The notes: generated by a model from the sequence alone, not told the origin. A stretch of DNA of 64,000 bases from Chondrilla cf. caribensis (GCA_964020155.1 OZ026553.1:4494009-4558008), one strand, 5' to 3'. Positions 24,806-39,735 are shown, counted from the stretch's first letter. Numbers and translations are program-made.

Positions 24806-26535
24806 TATAATATTATGCCTTGTGGTGATCTCTAAGGTAAATTCAAATTCCGTTGTTGGTCACCAGGTGCTGTCCAGTGTCCATGAAGAACTCATCGACA
24901 CAGTTTCGGATGCATACACACCGTCCTGAGTGTAATATAGGCCTCATGGTGACAAGCAACAATTTTTTTTTCCTTGTCACCACAGCCTCTGTTGTGTTCA
25001 CGTAATGCATCATAGCACAAATATGAATGCACGGACATACTCCTGGAACCAGTACAGTCCTTCTGATATCAAAAATGATATGTTTGATGCGGATCACAAA
25101 TTCTCTCTGATGTCCATATAGCATATATAATATTGCATATACTTTTGTATATACATTCCAATATAAGTGTAATACGCCTTGTGGTGATCTCTAAGGTAAA
25201 TTCAAAATCCGTTGCTGGTCACCAGGTGCTGCCCAATGTTCATGACAAACTCATCAACACAGTTTCGGATGCATATACACCGTTCTGAGTGTGATATAGG
25301 CCTCGTGGTGACAAGCAAAAAAATGGCATTTTTTTTCCTTGTCACCACGGCCTCTCCTGTGTTCAGGTAATGCATATAATCCTGAGTGTAATATAGGCCT
25401 TGTGGTGACAAGCAACAAATTTTTTTTTTCCTTGTCACCACGGCCTCTCCTGTGTTCAGGTAATGCATCATAGCACAAATATGAATGCACGTACACACTC
25501 CTAGAACCAGTACGGTCCTTCTGATATCAAAAATGATACGTTTTGACGCGGATCATAAATTCTCCCTGATGTCCATATGTCACATATAATATTGCATATA
25601 CTTTTATATATATTACCTGCATGATCACCACAAGACATAAGATGCCTTGTGGTGATCACTCGAGCAATTACACATTCCTTTGCTGGTCACCAAGGACTGC
25701 TCAGTGTCCATGCCAAACTCACCAACATAATTTCGGATGCATACAGATTGTCCTGAGTGCGCTATAGGACTCACGACGACAAGCAAAAAAAATGTTAAAT
25801 TTTATTACTTGTCACCGCAGCCTCTCCTGTGTGCACGTGATGCATTATAGCTCAAATACAAATGCACGGACACACTCTTGGAACTAGTATGGTCCTTTTG
25901 ATTACAAAAAGATGTGTTTTGTCATTGAAATAAAATTCTCCCCAGTGCCCATATATAATATGTCACATACTGTATAATAATTATACTCTTGTATGTACAT
26001 TCCAATGGAGGTGCTATAGACCTAGCTCTTGGTGACTGACCAGGGAATTTAAGATTCTGTTGCTGGTTACCTGGCTGCACAGTGACCATATTAAACCTAT
26101 CAACACAAATTAGGGTGCATGCACACCCTCCTGGGTGTGCTATATGCCTCATGGTGATCAGCAAAAAAATGTCAAATTTTATTACTGGTCACCACGGCAT
26201 CTCCAGTGTCCATGCACATGATGCATCACAGCTCAAATACGGACGCATGGACACACTCTTGAAAGTGATATGGTTCTTCCGAGATATATTTGGTTATCGA
26301 AAATTCTCCCCAGTGTCCATATGACACATATAATAATGCACATACTTTTGTATGTACATTCCAATGTAAGTGTATTATGCTAGTGGTGATCACTCAGGTA
26401 ATTTTGCATTAATTCTATTGGTGGTCACCAGGGGATACCAAGTGTCCATATATATTAAACTTATCAACACAAATTCGGGTGGACACACGCCCTCCTGGGT
26501 GAGCTATAGACCTCGTGGTTTTAGACGTGATGTAG
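24806..26535. repeat. 360-bp repeat array, right part
   Basis: Continues the array seen on the left of the satellite, with increasing divergence rightwards. Units start near 24817, 25169, 25640 and 26380. The GTGGTGACAAGC/GCTTGTCACCAC-type hairpin is kept in most. A partial internal duplication of the hairpin part is seen at 25370-25450. Confidence 0.85.
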
Positions 26536-26539
26536 ATCA

Positions 26540-26700
26540 AATGGACGCGTTTTTTCTCCTATTCTCTCCCATATACTGAGTGTGGCTATATAACAAGAAT
26601 TCTTTCCCACAGCACCATTTCGGATAAACAGCGTCACCAAACATGCACGGAGATGGGAATCGCTTCGTAAAATTAATGATCAGTTGACGTCCACGGCTAG
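26540..26700 (-). repeat. diverged satellite-related fragment
   Basis: TTTCTCCTATTCTCTCCCATATACTGAGTG...AGCACCATTTCGGATAAACA...ACATGCACGGAGATGGGAATCG, matching the order of blocks at 2341-2480. Confidence 0.55.
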
Positions 26701-26719
26701 GGTGGATAAAATTATTTCC

Positions 26720-27060
26720 GGTATATTCTCGGGTTTTTCTCGCGATGGCCGACTACGTACACGCAAATTCGGCCGCGAGTAATGGGAATCCGCCTGGCGG
26801 GATATGTTTTCTCTCTCAATATTGATTGGATGAGAACCGGCGAATACTTCATATCCCATACACCGAGTCTCCCAACACATACTCGTAGTTCGGCACGAAC
26901 CGTCAACACACGGCTGAATGGGCAGGGAGTATTCGAAATTCGGCCGTGGAGTATCTATGGGCAGACTAGGATCGGCGGGAAGGTGCACCTGACAGTCACG
27001 TGCAGGCAGCTAAAATGGCTTCCCTTGGCTGAACTGGACGTAAGCAAGTAAGTACCTTTA
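26720..27060 (+). promoter_or_regulatory. GC-rich possible promoter / non-coding first exon
   Basis: CpG-containing stretch ending in a strong AAGCAA|GTAAGTACC donor at about 27050. It contains CACCTG and CACGTG E-box-like sites (26985-27002) and an ATTGG CCAAT box (26823). It lies 1.4 kb upstream of the two-death-domain gene on the same strand, so a 5' untranslated exon of that gene is plausible. The 89-codon open frame here is not supported as coding. Confidence 0.35.
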
Positions 27061-27947
27061 ATTGGTTGTTTACTGTTCTGTCTTTAGGAGAACGAGGTCG
27101 GACCGGTATCGAATTCCACCATATGGGATGCCCTGTATACCTTCGATAATGTCGGGTTTAATGTGTTAACCTAGTTTATAATGACTGTGACAGTTATTCC
27201 TGGTTAAGAAATGTTGTCCTCATGTAAGACAAGATGTGATGATTTCAGAAAAGAAACGTTTTTCATATTCCCAATTGCAAGCACCGAAAATTTGTAGCCA
27301 AGTTTCCGAAGATACCAGGCCATTTTGCCTGATTAGTAGACTGTAGGTGCGCTACTTACTCTTCTCATAGATACTCTATGTGTAGTATAGAGTATCTATA
27401 AGAAGAGCATCTATACTCTTCTCAAGTTATATATCGATACTCCACGCGGAATAAAGGATAGCTATTCAGAGATCATATCATCCATCAACGCAATCCAAGG
27501 CAGTAGACCAAAGCTCCTATCCCATTCCTATGCCCATTATCTTTTGTCTCATTCAAGTTTTTTAAGCAGTTAAAGCCAGCCTGTGAGACCGGGCAGTTCT
27601 GTTACATTTCTTCATTAGCTGGAATCTTTTATTTCCGATGGTGACTCTCAATTATAATACATATGTATGTATGTACGTATATCACTAATAATAATGTTAT
27701 CAGGATGTAACAAATGTCGGATTCAGCGCAATGTTACTGGCTGTGTAATAGTTATATTCCAGTTTTGGCAAGATGTGGTCATGTACTTAGGTTGTTTTCT
27801 TCTACTCTGCAGTTTGTGGTGATCCTGCACAAAACAGAGCATCATAGGATCTCTCGTATCTGCATATTTGTAGTGGAAAGTCTCACTTTAAAACAACTAT
27901 GGCTAAATCTTCCCATAGTGAAAGAGGTCCAGGTGGGTGCTATATAG

Positions 27948-28002
27948 TGTCTTTTTTGCTGACGAAGGTCTTCGTGACCGAAACGTCCAAGATTGAAAGA
28001 CA
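27948..28002 (+). ncRNA. hammerhead-ribozyme-like motif
   Basis: CTGACGA (27959-27965), then a GGTC/GACC hairpin with a TTCGT loop, then GAAAC (27980-27984) and GTC. The flanks pair as a stem I: TTG with CAA next to the core, an asymmetric internal loop, then TGTCTTT with AAAGACA. This is the layout of type I hammerheads found in Penelope-like elements and retrozymes. One extra A sits between the core and stem II, and stem III is only the palindrome ACGT, so cleavage would need a dimer, if active at all. Confidence 0.4.
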
Positions 28003-28184
28003 ATTTAACGCTATGCTGAGCTCTATAGCTCCAAAATATACAACAACATACGTAGCAATAAACCTCTACGATATAGTGCTAATATCTTGTACAGGAGTAC
28101 TGGTAGTGGTCAATGTCCCAGCCTTTTATCCTAGCCTGCATCTCACTACTCACCTTGCAAAATTTTATTTTATTGATTGATAAT

Positions 28185-28440
28185 ACGATACTTGTATTGA
28201 ACGTAATGGCAACCCCCCTTTCTAGGTTTGAATTTCACCCACTTGATGTTTCCTTATGTAGGCCTGTCTTATGTGATAGGAAATGCTGGACTTAGCTCCA
28301 ATGTAATAATTGTGTACTTGTATTGAACATAGTGGCACCCCCCTCTTCTAGGTTTGGATTTCACCCACGTGACATTTTCCTTACGTAGGCCTGTCTTATG
28401 TGGAATTGACTACTGAACTTAGCTCCATGTTCTATTTGTG
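28185..28440 (+). repeat. tandem duplication of about 130 bp
   Basis: CTTGTATTGAAC...GGTTTGAATTTCACCCAC...GTAGGCCTGTCTTATGTG...GGACTTAGCTCCAATG occurs twice (28190-28305 and 28318-28430), just upstream of the first coding exon of the death-domain gene. Confidence 0.8.
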
Positions 28441-28480
28441 TATTTGCTTGTCCCTCTGTGTAGCTAAGAAGAAGCTGAAG

Positions 28481-30656
<2,176 letters not shown>

Positions 30657-31070
30657 GTTAAATGCCAGGTTCATTTCTTTGTAGATTGATCTTTTTAAGT
30701 GTCGTTGTTAGAATATTGAATTGGTCAACACATTAGTTCATGTTGACATTCACAGGCTATTTAGGCATGTAAAAATGTTTCACTAACATAAACGTCTGTA
30801 TGTGTAGATATTATACCTTAGGAGTAGATAGTACAACATAGCAATCGTGTATATTAGTAATGTTAGAAATCATTTTTTTATGGATTTGAAAGTACGTTAT
30901 ATTACAATGTGGACTCTGTCTATGAATTGGATTAAAAACCTATGAATATCGTATAAACCGTTACTGTGGCAGACTGAGCGTCGACTCCGCAAGACAATCG
31001 AGAGTAGTTCTTTGCAGGATCGGATGCATCTCGCTGTACCCCTGGCGGTCTAACTGCATCTCGCTCGCAG

Positions 31071-32834
31071 ATGAATGATTCGGTTCAGGATGGCCCGATC
31101 CACAGGCAGATCACGCTGCCACCGATGGAGAAGAAGACGCAGATATCTGCTTATCTTAGGAAAGGATTCAGGCGACTCAGTGGGGTGGGGATGGGCGGGT
31201 ACGGCAACGAAGGGGTCGTGAAGAACGGAGTGAGGCCGTTAGTCCTTGACGGGTTACCAGCTAAAAGGGAGGGCGGGGAAGAGAATGACGAACATGATGT
31301 CCCGGATGAGCAAGAAGAGGAGTACACAGCGCCTTCGTATGAGTTTACCTCTTTGGACGCATACTTGAGCTCTTTGCCCAAGTTGGACCCTGTCAACCGA
31401 ACGCTTGTTTGGGTGCTTTACAGTGACGAAGGAGAACTGGGAGAGATTCGGGACGAGGAATTGCTATTGCTGCCCAAGAGAGGTGCTCTGGAACCTCGTC
31501 TGATCTTCACGCCTGCTTTGAGTCGACAGGAGACAGAAGTCACGTCAATTTCTCGTTGCGAGAGTGCAAGAGGTACAAACGGTCGAGGCACACCACCTCT
31601 CCGGGATGAAGACCAACCAAGACTGGATGAGTTGTTCCAGAGGTTGCAAGAGAGACAACGAAAGGTTCTAGGGGGCCATCTAGCACACTGTGGCAACCTG
31701 ACGTACTTGCACCCTGTGAAGAACACATCACGGCGACAATCCTTGGAGCCACTACAGGTCTCCACTGAGCTCACACCTGATGTGATTCCTTACATGGCAC
31801 CTCCACCCCCCAGCCAACACTACCAACATGAACATGTAGACAACTCTCATGTTGATAGTAAAACTCGTAACAATACAAACACTAGCAATCAGTTGTTACC
31901 ACCGAAGAGGAAGATTTCGGAAGAGGACCTATCGGTCAATCGTAGCAAACTGAAGACTTTACCACATTATCGAAGTGTGAGTGATTGTCTGTGCACACAA
32001 ACACACATACATGCATATTCTCTGAACATGTATTCAACAGGTCCGTTTTATACATCTAGCTATAGAGGCCATGTTTCATGCCTCTTCATACCCTGTGTAC
32101 GTACATTTGTATGTCCCCCCTACATGCTATGTACATGCAGTGCACAGTGTACCATGTGGCTATAAAATGTTGTAGTCAGTTCAGTAAAGGTCCTCCTTCA
32201 AGTTGTTACAGTCTTGAATTGCAGTGTTCAGGGAAGCACCACAGTTTCCCCTTTGTAAACCAAAAATGTTATTCATTTCCCTCAGAGATGATATTCAGGG
32301 TGTTTTCCACATCAACTCCCTGTATTGTTGGATCTTGATACAATTGTGTGCTATGTAGTAACTGACGAATAAATATAAATGAACACAGTGTTGTTGTCGA
32401 CACTAGTTTTATTGCCAACTGTTCACTCCGACCTTTTGATAGCATTACATGTTTCAATCACGACTGTATTAAACCTGGGTGTCTATGCCATTGAGATGCC
32501 TGTGCATCATGCTTCATTAGAGGTGTCTGTCTGTTAAGACCTCCACACTCTAAATAAGACCCCTCGCCTTACTTTTAAACTTAATTAGGTGTCCTCATGT
32601 TAAGCTCTTTGAGTTGCCCACATCATGAGATTGTGGACGTCTCAGGATGGAATGAGGTCAATGTAATACAATGCTTCACTAACTTCCTTTATTAGGAGAT
32701 TTCCGCCATCATTGTAGACCTTTGTAGACTTCTCCAAATAAACTTCCTCCATTTAGCCACATTCCCTGCAGAACAGCCCTCACTAAGTACCCTGTATAAT
32801 TGAAATCTGTGCAATCAATTCAGTGTGTGTGTGT

Positions 32835-32922
<88 letters not shown>

Positions 32923-35900
32923 TTGTGTGTGTGTGTATGTGTGTGTGTGTGTGCGTGTTTTCTTTTGTGTATGTATGTGCGTGCATGTGTGTGTGTGTGT
33001 GTTGTGTTTGTATGTGTGTGTGTTGTGTGCCCACACACAACACACACAACGTATTACCACCTAATCAGCATCACAGCATGTGGCCTATCTCAGAGGGAGG
33101 GAGGGAGCCATTGTGACTGTTTTTATTAGCCTCAATACGGTTCCCATGTATCTGTTTGTATGTAGCACCAAACATCACATGTGCCTATTGTGTGTTTGTG
33201 TATATATGATCATGTTACATTCATGGAGTGTGCAGGCATGATAATGATTGTTGACATACTGTTCTTTGATGTGTTCTACAACTTGTCACATTTTGCCATG
33301 TGTGAGAGCAATTTTAAAATTTATTTTCCTGAGCAGAATGTACAAACAAATAACAACTGCTTGTAAACAAACCAAACTCATCCGTGTATAGAGCAGTCTT
33401 TGTAAACAACAGTTGTATGTTGTACCAAGTATTGTTACAGTATTATAATATTGGTATATAAACTTATACAAAAGTATTACATACAGTACCATAAAATCAT
33501 TAATTATTACATTGTATATCACAAGCATATATACGTACGTATATGTTGATGTTATGATGTACGCGTACATCTGATTCAGAGCCTCTTTGTTTTTGTCCAC
33601 ACTTGAGAACCTACGTGTACTTTGGATCCTCAATTTTGGGGATACGTCCCTCACACGGTGGATCTGTTACAGACAAAATTCCCATAATAAGCATGTTATT
33701 TACATTTTATAATAGCTCAACAGCTACATAGAGTTGTTGCCATGGCCGAAAATTTCATAGCTAAAGCAACACTAAAAGTACCTCCATTTGTCCAATTCTA
33801 CCAGGGGTGGACACCTGCAGCTCAAGCATAACTCTCCCTGTATCACCGTTCTAGTAACTCTATATCTCGTTGAGATGGTCGTAACAGGTTAGACTACTCG
33901 ATATTGACCCTCGCAAATAGCTCCACTGTAAATGCTGTAATTGGAGAATGATATTATAATAGTAGCAGTGGATTTACAGTTTCTTATCCTGTAAGTTCAC
34001 GATACATCTGGACATATCACCGATACAAACTCAAATTGAAATACCCACATTCATATGAACACAATAATACATGTTGTTGGGAAAATCCGTTTGGATTCAG
34101 GAGCGTTTAAGAACGCAGTCTGGTGAAGAGACGACCCACAGGGTTGAAACGTCTAGATGAAGAACTCTCTTCACCAGACTGCGTTTTAAATGCTCCTGAA
34201 TCCAAACGGATTTTTCCAACAACAGTTGGAAACTTCGCAGTCCGAAATCCCTATTCGACTATAATACATGTTGATAAATGTCATGGACATTTATTTCCTG
34301 TTGTTTATCTAGCTCTTCCTGTTTGTACCAGAGACTGCTCATGTTACTGTAATGTCTATTTGTGCATTCTAGTGGTCATAACATTGTAACCAATCCCCCC
34401 TTCTCGTGTTTATGTGTGCTGTTGAATGTATGTTTGTTCATGCGACTTAAATTATTAAAATAAGCTGCGAACATGAATTACGCACCATGGGTGCTTATGC
34501 AGTGTAGTCTGGATAAGTCAGACCTCTGGGGACACTGAAATACAATGTAGTCTGGATAAGTCAGACCTCTGGGGACACTGAAATACAGTGTAGTCTGGAT
34601 AAGTCAGACCTCTGGGGACACTGAAATACTGTTTAGTCTGGATAAATGAAACCTCTGGGGACACTGAAATACAGTGCAGTCTGGATAGGTCTGGGGATGC
34701 TGGAATAACTTATACTCAACAAAGCTCAATTTTTAATGCGAAACAGATCTGAAGGCTCATACATGTATGTACTCTATGTATGTATGGTGTACACGATTTG
34801 GACCATGCACCTCAGCTGAGTGTTTCAATAGTAGTTACATGTGAATACCTCCCCAAGTGGGTGTCCTCCACTGTATTCATAATAGACTGTCCTCACTAGA
34901 GATCTTTCTGATAGTTTGGTGCAGCTAGGTGACAGGTCCCTTGAAGAAGAACAGAAATTGTGACAGGTCCTGATGTGGATGAGGATAAGTATCTTGTCTG
35001 TGTAAAACCTGTCACAACACTAGACGACTAGTCTGGCTATCATTATGCTATGTATACTCTATCATTGTTTGGAAACATATGCACAACTGACACCTTTTAT
35101 TAAAACTATGAATCTCATTATCACCCTAGGTAGTTGGGTTATCTCTAAATGAGATGGTGTCTGGTATTCTGTGTCTAAACTGACTGGGTTTGAGTAATGA
35201 TATTCATAGTTCTATGTTTGAATAGGTGTGGCATCCCTCTTGACCTGCAGCGCACTTGTCACCCTCAAGCTACGTTTAATCTTATTCATAGCTCTTGTTA
35301 GGCTTGAGTGGGGTCTTAGAGTTCTAGGTGATTCTTTGATAGCGGTGGCCACCACTTGCGCTGTGGTGATCTTAATCGGAATTCATTATCACATTTGTAC
35401 GTATATTCCAGACTGGATCTGTACTAATTGGTCCTCGTTTCAGATAAAATGGCTACTTTGTCTCGGGCCATGAGTGGACATGTACACAACTGACAAATGT
35501 TCACAGTCTGTAGAGGGTGAAGACAACAGCAGTGTGTATTCTGTAGAAATGGTGTACTGTACAATTTTCCCTTATGATTGACCTTCTAGACTCTGTTCTA
35601 GTCTTTGTGTTGAATAGAGGTGATTGGAGATCCTAGATACTGTAGATTAGGCTAGGAGCAAAGGGGTGTGTCTAACCATGGCAATCAGACAGTATGACTG
35701 CACGGGTGACACACCCCCACTTTGAGGGTTACTTAGCTCCCATGGCCCCTGAGTTCAGACCACACACAATTCAATTGACAGGTGATTTTCATGTGTTCTG
35801 CATGTGTTGAAGATGTGTGGTTGCTGCAGATGTACCTTTTAGGTACTGTAGAGGTCCTTGTCACTAACATGTGGAGGTTGACCCACTTTAGTATGGTCCA

Positions 35901-38178
35901 ACACTACACACATACATATGTTGCAGATATAGAGGTCAGACCATGCACAGTTTTGAGTGATTTCCACTTGTTCTGTATATCTTGAGAATTTGTGTACTTT
36001 TTACAAATGTACCTTCACAATGACTGTAAACTTATTTTGGGAAGAAAGCTTTTGACTTCATTGGAGCAAAGATTTGGAACTCGTTACCACCGGAGACCAG
36101 ACACTTAAAGTCACTGAAAGCTTTTATTGTTTGTGTTCGTTCTCACTTTCAAATAACTTAGTTCATTTATTCTCTATCTACATTATACATATTGTTATGT
36201 TCATTTTCATATTACCATGCATGAAATTTTAATCTGTCTTTCTGTATGATTTTACTTGGAATGTACAAAATCATTTAATTTAATTATTACATGTCCATAC
36301 TGTCAACTTTTCTCATTCTAACCTAACTTGCGTGGCTTATTCTGTGTATTGTTTTTCACTTTATATTATGTATTGTATCCTTTTATTTTCTGGGTACCTT
36401 AATAGTAGCCTTGTGGCTAGTGGTCTCCCCAGTTTAAACAAGATTTCAAATTCAAATTCAAATTCAAATTCAAATTCAAACTTATTAAGGTCTCCTCAAG
36501 GTAGCAACATCCTAGTGAACTTTTACTGTAGAATTAAGGTCTCCTCATTCTAGCAACATCCTTAGGCTAGTAACCTTTTATAATAACTGCAAACTTGCAG
36601 TCTCTTCATCCCAGCAATTAGAGGTTGATGTATCCTTGTGTGGCCCAATGGTACAGCTTCAGTATGTATTGTAGATGTAGGTTTTATAGACTGCACATAG
36701 TGTGAATGAACTTTATCTGTTCTTTTACCAATGACTGTGAAGTTTTAGTTTTGGACACCAGTGATTGGAATACGAATACGCCAGTGCCACAACAGTCTCA
36801 TGAAATCTGCTACTTTCCCTTAATAAGTGTTCACTGCTGAATTGAAAGTTGTATCAGACCCAAACCCTCTATGATGTATCTTTTAGTCACAGTGGTGATG
36901 TTTTGTTCAATATGATGACTGAACAGACCTTTTTTACCTTACTAGTTTGCATCCACTCTCTTCAGCCCTTAGGTTGAACTGAGTCTTACCACAGGTTGGC
37001 TTCTCAACCATCATACATCTCCTTGCAGTTCCATATGTCCTATTCCATACATAAACGCAGAATCTCACTGACACCTAATTATGAGTTGCTTTCTGACTCT
37101 TCTACTTGTGCAGTTCCCATCAGTGAACAAGCCGGTGTCGAAGATTGCTCCTGTTCGTAGAATGTCCTGTAATTGCGACTCACTCAATCTGGAACGCCCC
37201 CCGCTACAGCCCCTCACGGTAACTGGACAGAAAGGAACTGTTCCTTCTAGGAAGCTGAAACAGACACCTTCAAAACCACCTGTAGTTCACCAAACAGCAA
37301 AGCAAACAGTACAACAAGTAAGTTATTCATAAACTCAACCATTTGGTCGAATTTGACTTGCTTTCAGTGTGAGCAACAAATTCGGACTTGGATAAACTTT
37401 TGATCCGATCGGCATGAAGTGTGTCCATGTATAGAGTGGAGTTTGGAATAAATTTCATTTTTAGCACATGTAACTGCTTGTCCCAGGTAGTGTTTGTACT
37501 GTGCAGTACAGATTGCCCCCTAAGTACCCCGGTTAATACTGAGCTGTGTTCAATTTAATATATGCTACACTTCACTCGGTTCCTAGCTCATGTACACTAC
37601 ATCAGCCAGTACAGATACTACTGATAGTAAGTACATCCCAAAATCTTGGTATAACTTTCAAGGTACTCACAAAGCAGGTTGCGCTGTACATTTCAACTGC
37701 TTTTAGTGTTAGCTATAGTTATTTCCTGAGATAGGGAACCTTTTGGTGTCCCTTGAAATTCATTGTGAAGAGATTCAGCTGCATGGTAGCTGATTCTACT
37801 AACCGCCGCCTGATCATTACCCCCCCCCCACACACACACATAACCCTCCCCATACACACAGTATCTGTGTAGTACCATCAGTGTGTGATGCAGTGGTACT
37901 ACACTTATCAGTCAGATGTGTATGGTAGCCAATGGCACATTCAGACAGGACTTACAGCCAATACTGCCAACATCTAAAGTCCAACCTGCTATTTGCCCTG
38001 TTTATTGTTCAGTTCATTTCTTACCACATGTGTCGTTCATACTGCGTTCTTCCCTCTACGTGTCCAGGGAGCCGAGAATCCTCCCGAGGCTTTGGTGGAG
38101 GTACACTCCTTCAAGACAAGGCCTATGGCAGCAAAGGGGACACGAACGAGGCCACTCCCACCTCAACTCTCAATGTGA
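31071..38178 (+). CDS. protein of unknown function (406 aa)
   Basis: Three exons in consistent phase 0: 31071..31976 (donor AGT|GTGAGT), 37114..37317 (CTTGTGCAG acceptor, GTAAGT donor) and 38068..38178 (TGTCCAG acceptor, TGA stop). I do not recognise a family. Visible: a basic amphipathic stretch near residues 24-37 (ISAYLRKGFRRLSG), an acidic stretch EEYTAPSYEFTSLDAYLSSL, a hydrophobic/acidic block NRTLVWVLYSDEGELGEIRDEELLLLPK, a possible short coiled coil (LDELFQRLQERQRKVLGG), a proline-rich run, and a basic Lys/Arg-rich tail with PSRKLKQTPSKPP. Mostly disordered; no signal peptide or membrane segment. It lies 415 bp after the stop of the death-domain gene. Missing exons in the 5.1-kb intron cannot be excluded. 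Confidence 0.55.
32822..33050. repeat. (TG)n microsatellite
   Basis: Interrupted TG repeat inside the large intron of the unknown-function gene. Confidence 0.95.
34081..34217. repeat. 50-bp-arm inverted repeat with GAAACGTC loop
   Basis: Left arm 34081-34130 (GAAAATCCGTTTGGATTC...) pairs almost perfectly with right arm 34167-34217 (...CTGAATCCAAACGGATT). The loop contains ACGACCCACAGGGTTGAAACGTC, similar in layout to the hammerhead-like motif at 27948. It is probably a fold-back remnant of a retroelement terminus. Confidence 0.7.
34500..34712. repeat. 43-bp minisatellite, five copies
   Basis: AGTGTAGTCTGGATAAGTCA + GACCTCTGGGGACACTGAAATAC, five tandem copies, the last ones shortened. Intronic. 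Confidence 0.92.
36446..36481. repeat. (TTCAAA)n hexamer repeat
   Basis: Six copies of TTCAAA, within the intron of the unknown-function gene. Confidence 0.9.
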
Positions 38179-38509
38179 ATTATCAAATTTTTACTTGTCC
38201 AGTATTCCACTTGTAATGTGTGTGCGTATTTGTGTGGAAAGAACTGTTGAATTGTAATATGGCGATGTATTCTTGATGTTATACTTTTGTTTTGTTTGTT
38301 CTTTGTTGTCATGGCACCCATGCTTTTTGCACGTTTTTTACCTCCAGTAATGTACTATGTGTGGTACACATTTGTTGGAACTAGCACTTATTTTGAAGGA
38401 TAACGACGTAAATTGCAGTATGTTATTTATGACAATAATTGAATTATATACCAAACCAATATTGGACTAATTATAAATACCTATAATAATATACTTATGC
38501 ATGTACGTA

Positions 38510-38720
38510 CTGTACATTTCAATGTGGAGGTCAAATTTTATTGCTGGTCGCCACAGCCACTCTGGTGTCCATGTGGTGCATTGTAGCACAAATACTGATG
38601 CTTGTATATGCATAATATACACCCTCCTGGAGATGATAAGGACCTAGTGGTGACCAAAAATACGTGTTTTGTCACCACTTACAAAAGCGCCCAAGTGTCA
38701 ATATGTTATATATTGAGTGC
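38510..38720. repeat. diverged stray copy of the 360-bp repeat
   Basis: TTGCTGGTCGCCAC, GTGTCCATGTGGTGCATTGTAGCACAAATAC, CACCCTCCTGG, CCTAGTGGTGACCAAAAA...GTCACCAC in the same order as the array at 19.3-26.5 kb, about 12 kb away. Confidence 0.55.
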
Positions 38721-39288
38721 GGGGGGAAGGCTGTTGTGACTGTACTTGTATAATTCTTTTCAAATTTCATACTTGGGATAAGTATGAATAGCACATTTAC
38801 CATACTGCAATCAGATAGGTCACGGTGGCCAGGTAGTCACGTGACACATTATCTAGGCTCTGGGCTGGGGTGCAATTCTGCACGACGTCGACACTACAAA
38901 GAAGTGTAAAAGGAATTAATTCTCCCATCTCCTCTTAGTTATTAATTATGAATTGTTTGGATTATTATGAAAAGTTATGAAATAGTTCTCCTCAACAGTC
39001 TGGTGGTCAGTTGCAATATTCTCTACAAAGAACCATATATAGGGGGAGCTTTGGGACTTGTGATTGATCTCCCAGGTAGAATAGTGTCTTCTGCATTTGC
39101 AGAATGACCAAGTACACAGTCTCTGTATAGCTAACTGGCCAACTTTAGTGGGATTGACCTTATTTAAATATACATATTATTATGATAGACAGCTGGGAAT
39201 TAGAAATTGAGCTAAAATTTCACATGCAAAGGCTTTGATGAACATAATGGTGAAGGCTTTTCTATGCCAAAGAGATGCCCAAGTAATT

Positions 39289-39336
39289 TGAGTGTGGGGA
39301 CAGCAGCCCCACATGTTTCCAACTCAAATTACTTGT
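39289..39336. repeat. fold-back hairpin
   Basis: CAAGTAATTTGAGT and ACTCAAATTACTTG arms, with an inner GTGGGG/CCCCAC stem. In the gap between the unknown-function gene and SAP30BP, where no other gene is seen (38180-39735). Confidence 0.7.
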
Positions 39337-39735
39337 TTTGTAGCAGTGGAAAGTGTGGTCTATGCCAAGGATTTGTCCCATAGCACCAAGTGACACTGCC
39401 AAATGCACACAAAAGAGGTGTTTTATCCATAATTTTGCATGTTTGGAAACTGTACATATCCATGCAGTACGTGGTGCTATGTATACAGTCAAAATTTGAC
39501 CTTATAGCACTTAATATCATTATGTTATTATCACAATCTAAAATTACTTTGTAATAAATAATATTATTGTACATTAATGTAATATTACAATTAATACATT
39601 AATGCGATGGATATATATTATGAAGATTTGACAGAGACAAACAGGGTGTACAGTGAACTAAAAAATAAGTGCCATTCTGAGTCACAGCAAATAGTCTGTA
39701 GTCGTGAGTTTGAACTTGTTACAAAGTTACACGAT

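Noticed and set aside
19212..25498. Repeated open frames of 70-120 codons in the 360-bp array
   Set aside because: Different frames and strands are open in different units, and the sequence is a tandem repeat with hairpins. No codon pattern or family match.
26782..27051. 89-codon open frame before a strong donor
   Set aside because: Arg/Thr-rich with no domain. The region fits a promoter and untranslated first exon better, and the next exon's phase gives no clean fusion.
28400..28463. Alternative N-terminus (MFYLCICLSLCVA...) giving the death-domain protein a signal peptide
   Set aside because: The stretch overlaps a tandem intronic duplication and ends in a TGTGTAG splice acceptor, so it is more likely intron.
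35228..35473. 81-codon hydrophobic open frame in the large intron of the unknown-function gene
   Set aside because: It starts at GTG and has no partner exon or repeat of the frame elsewhere. Composition alone is weak evidence.
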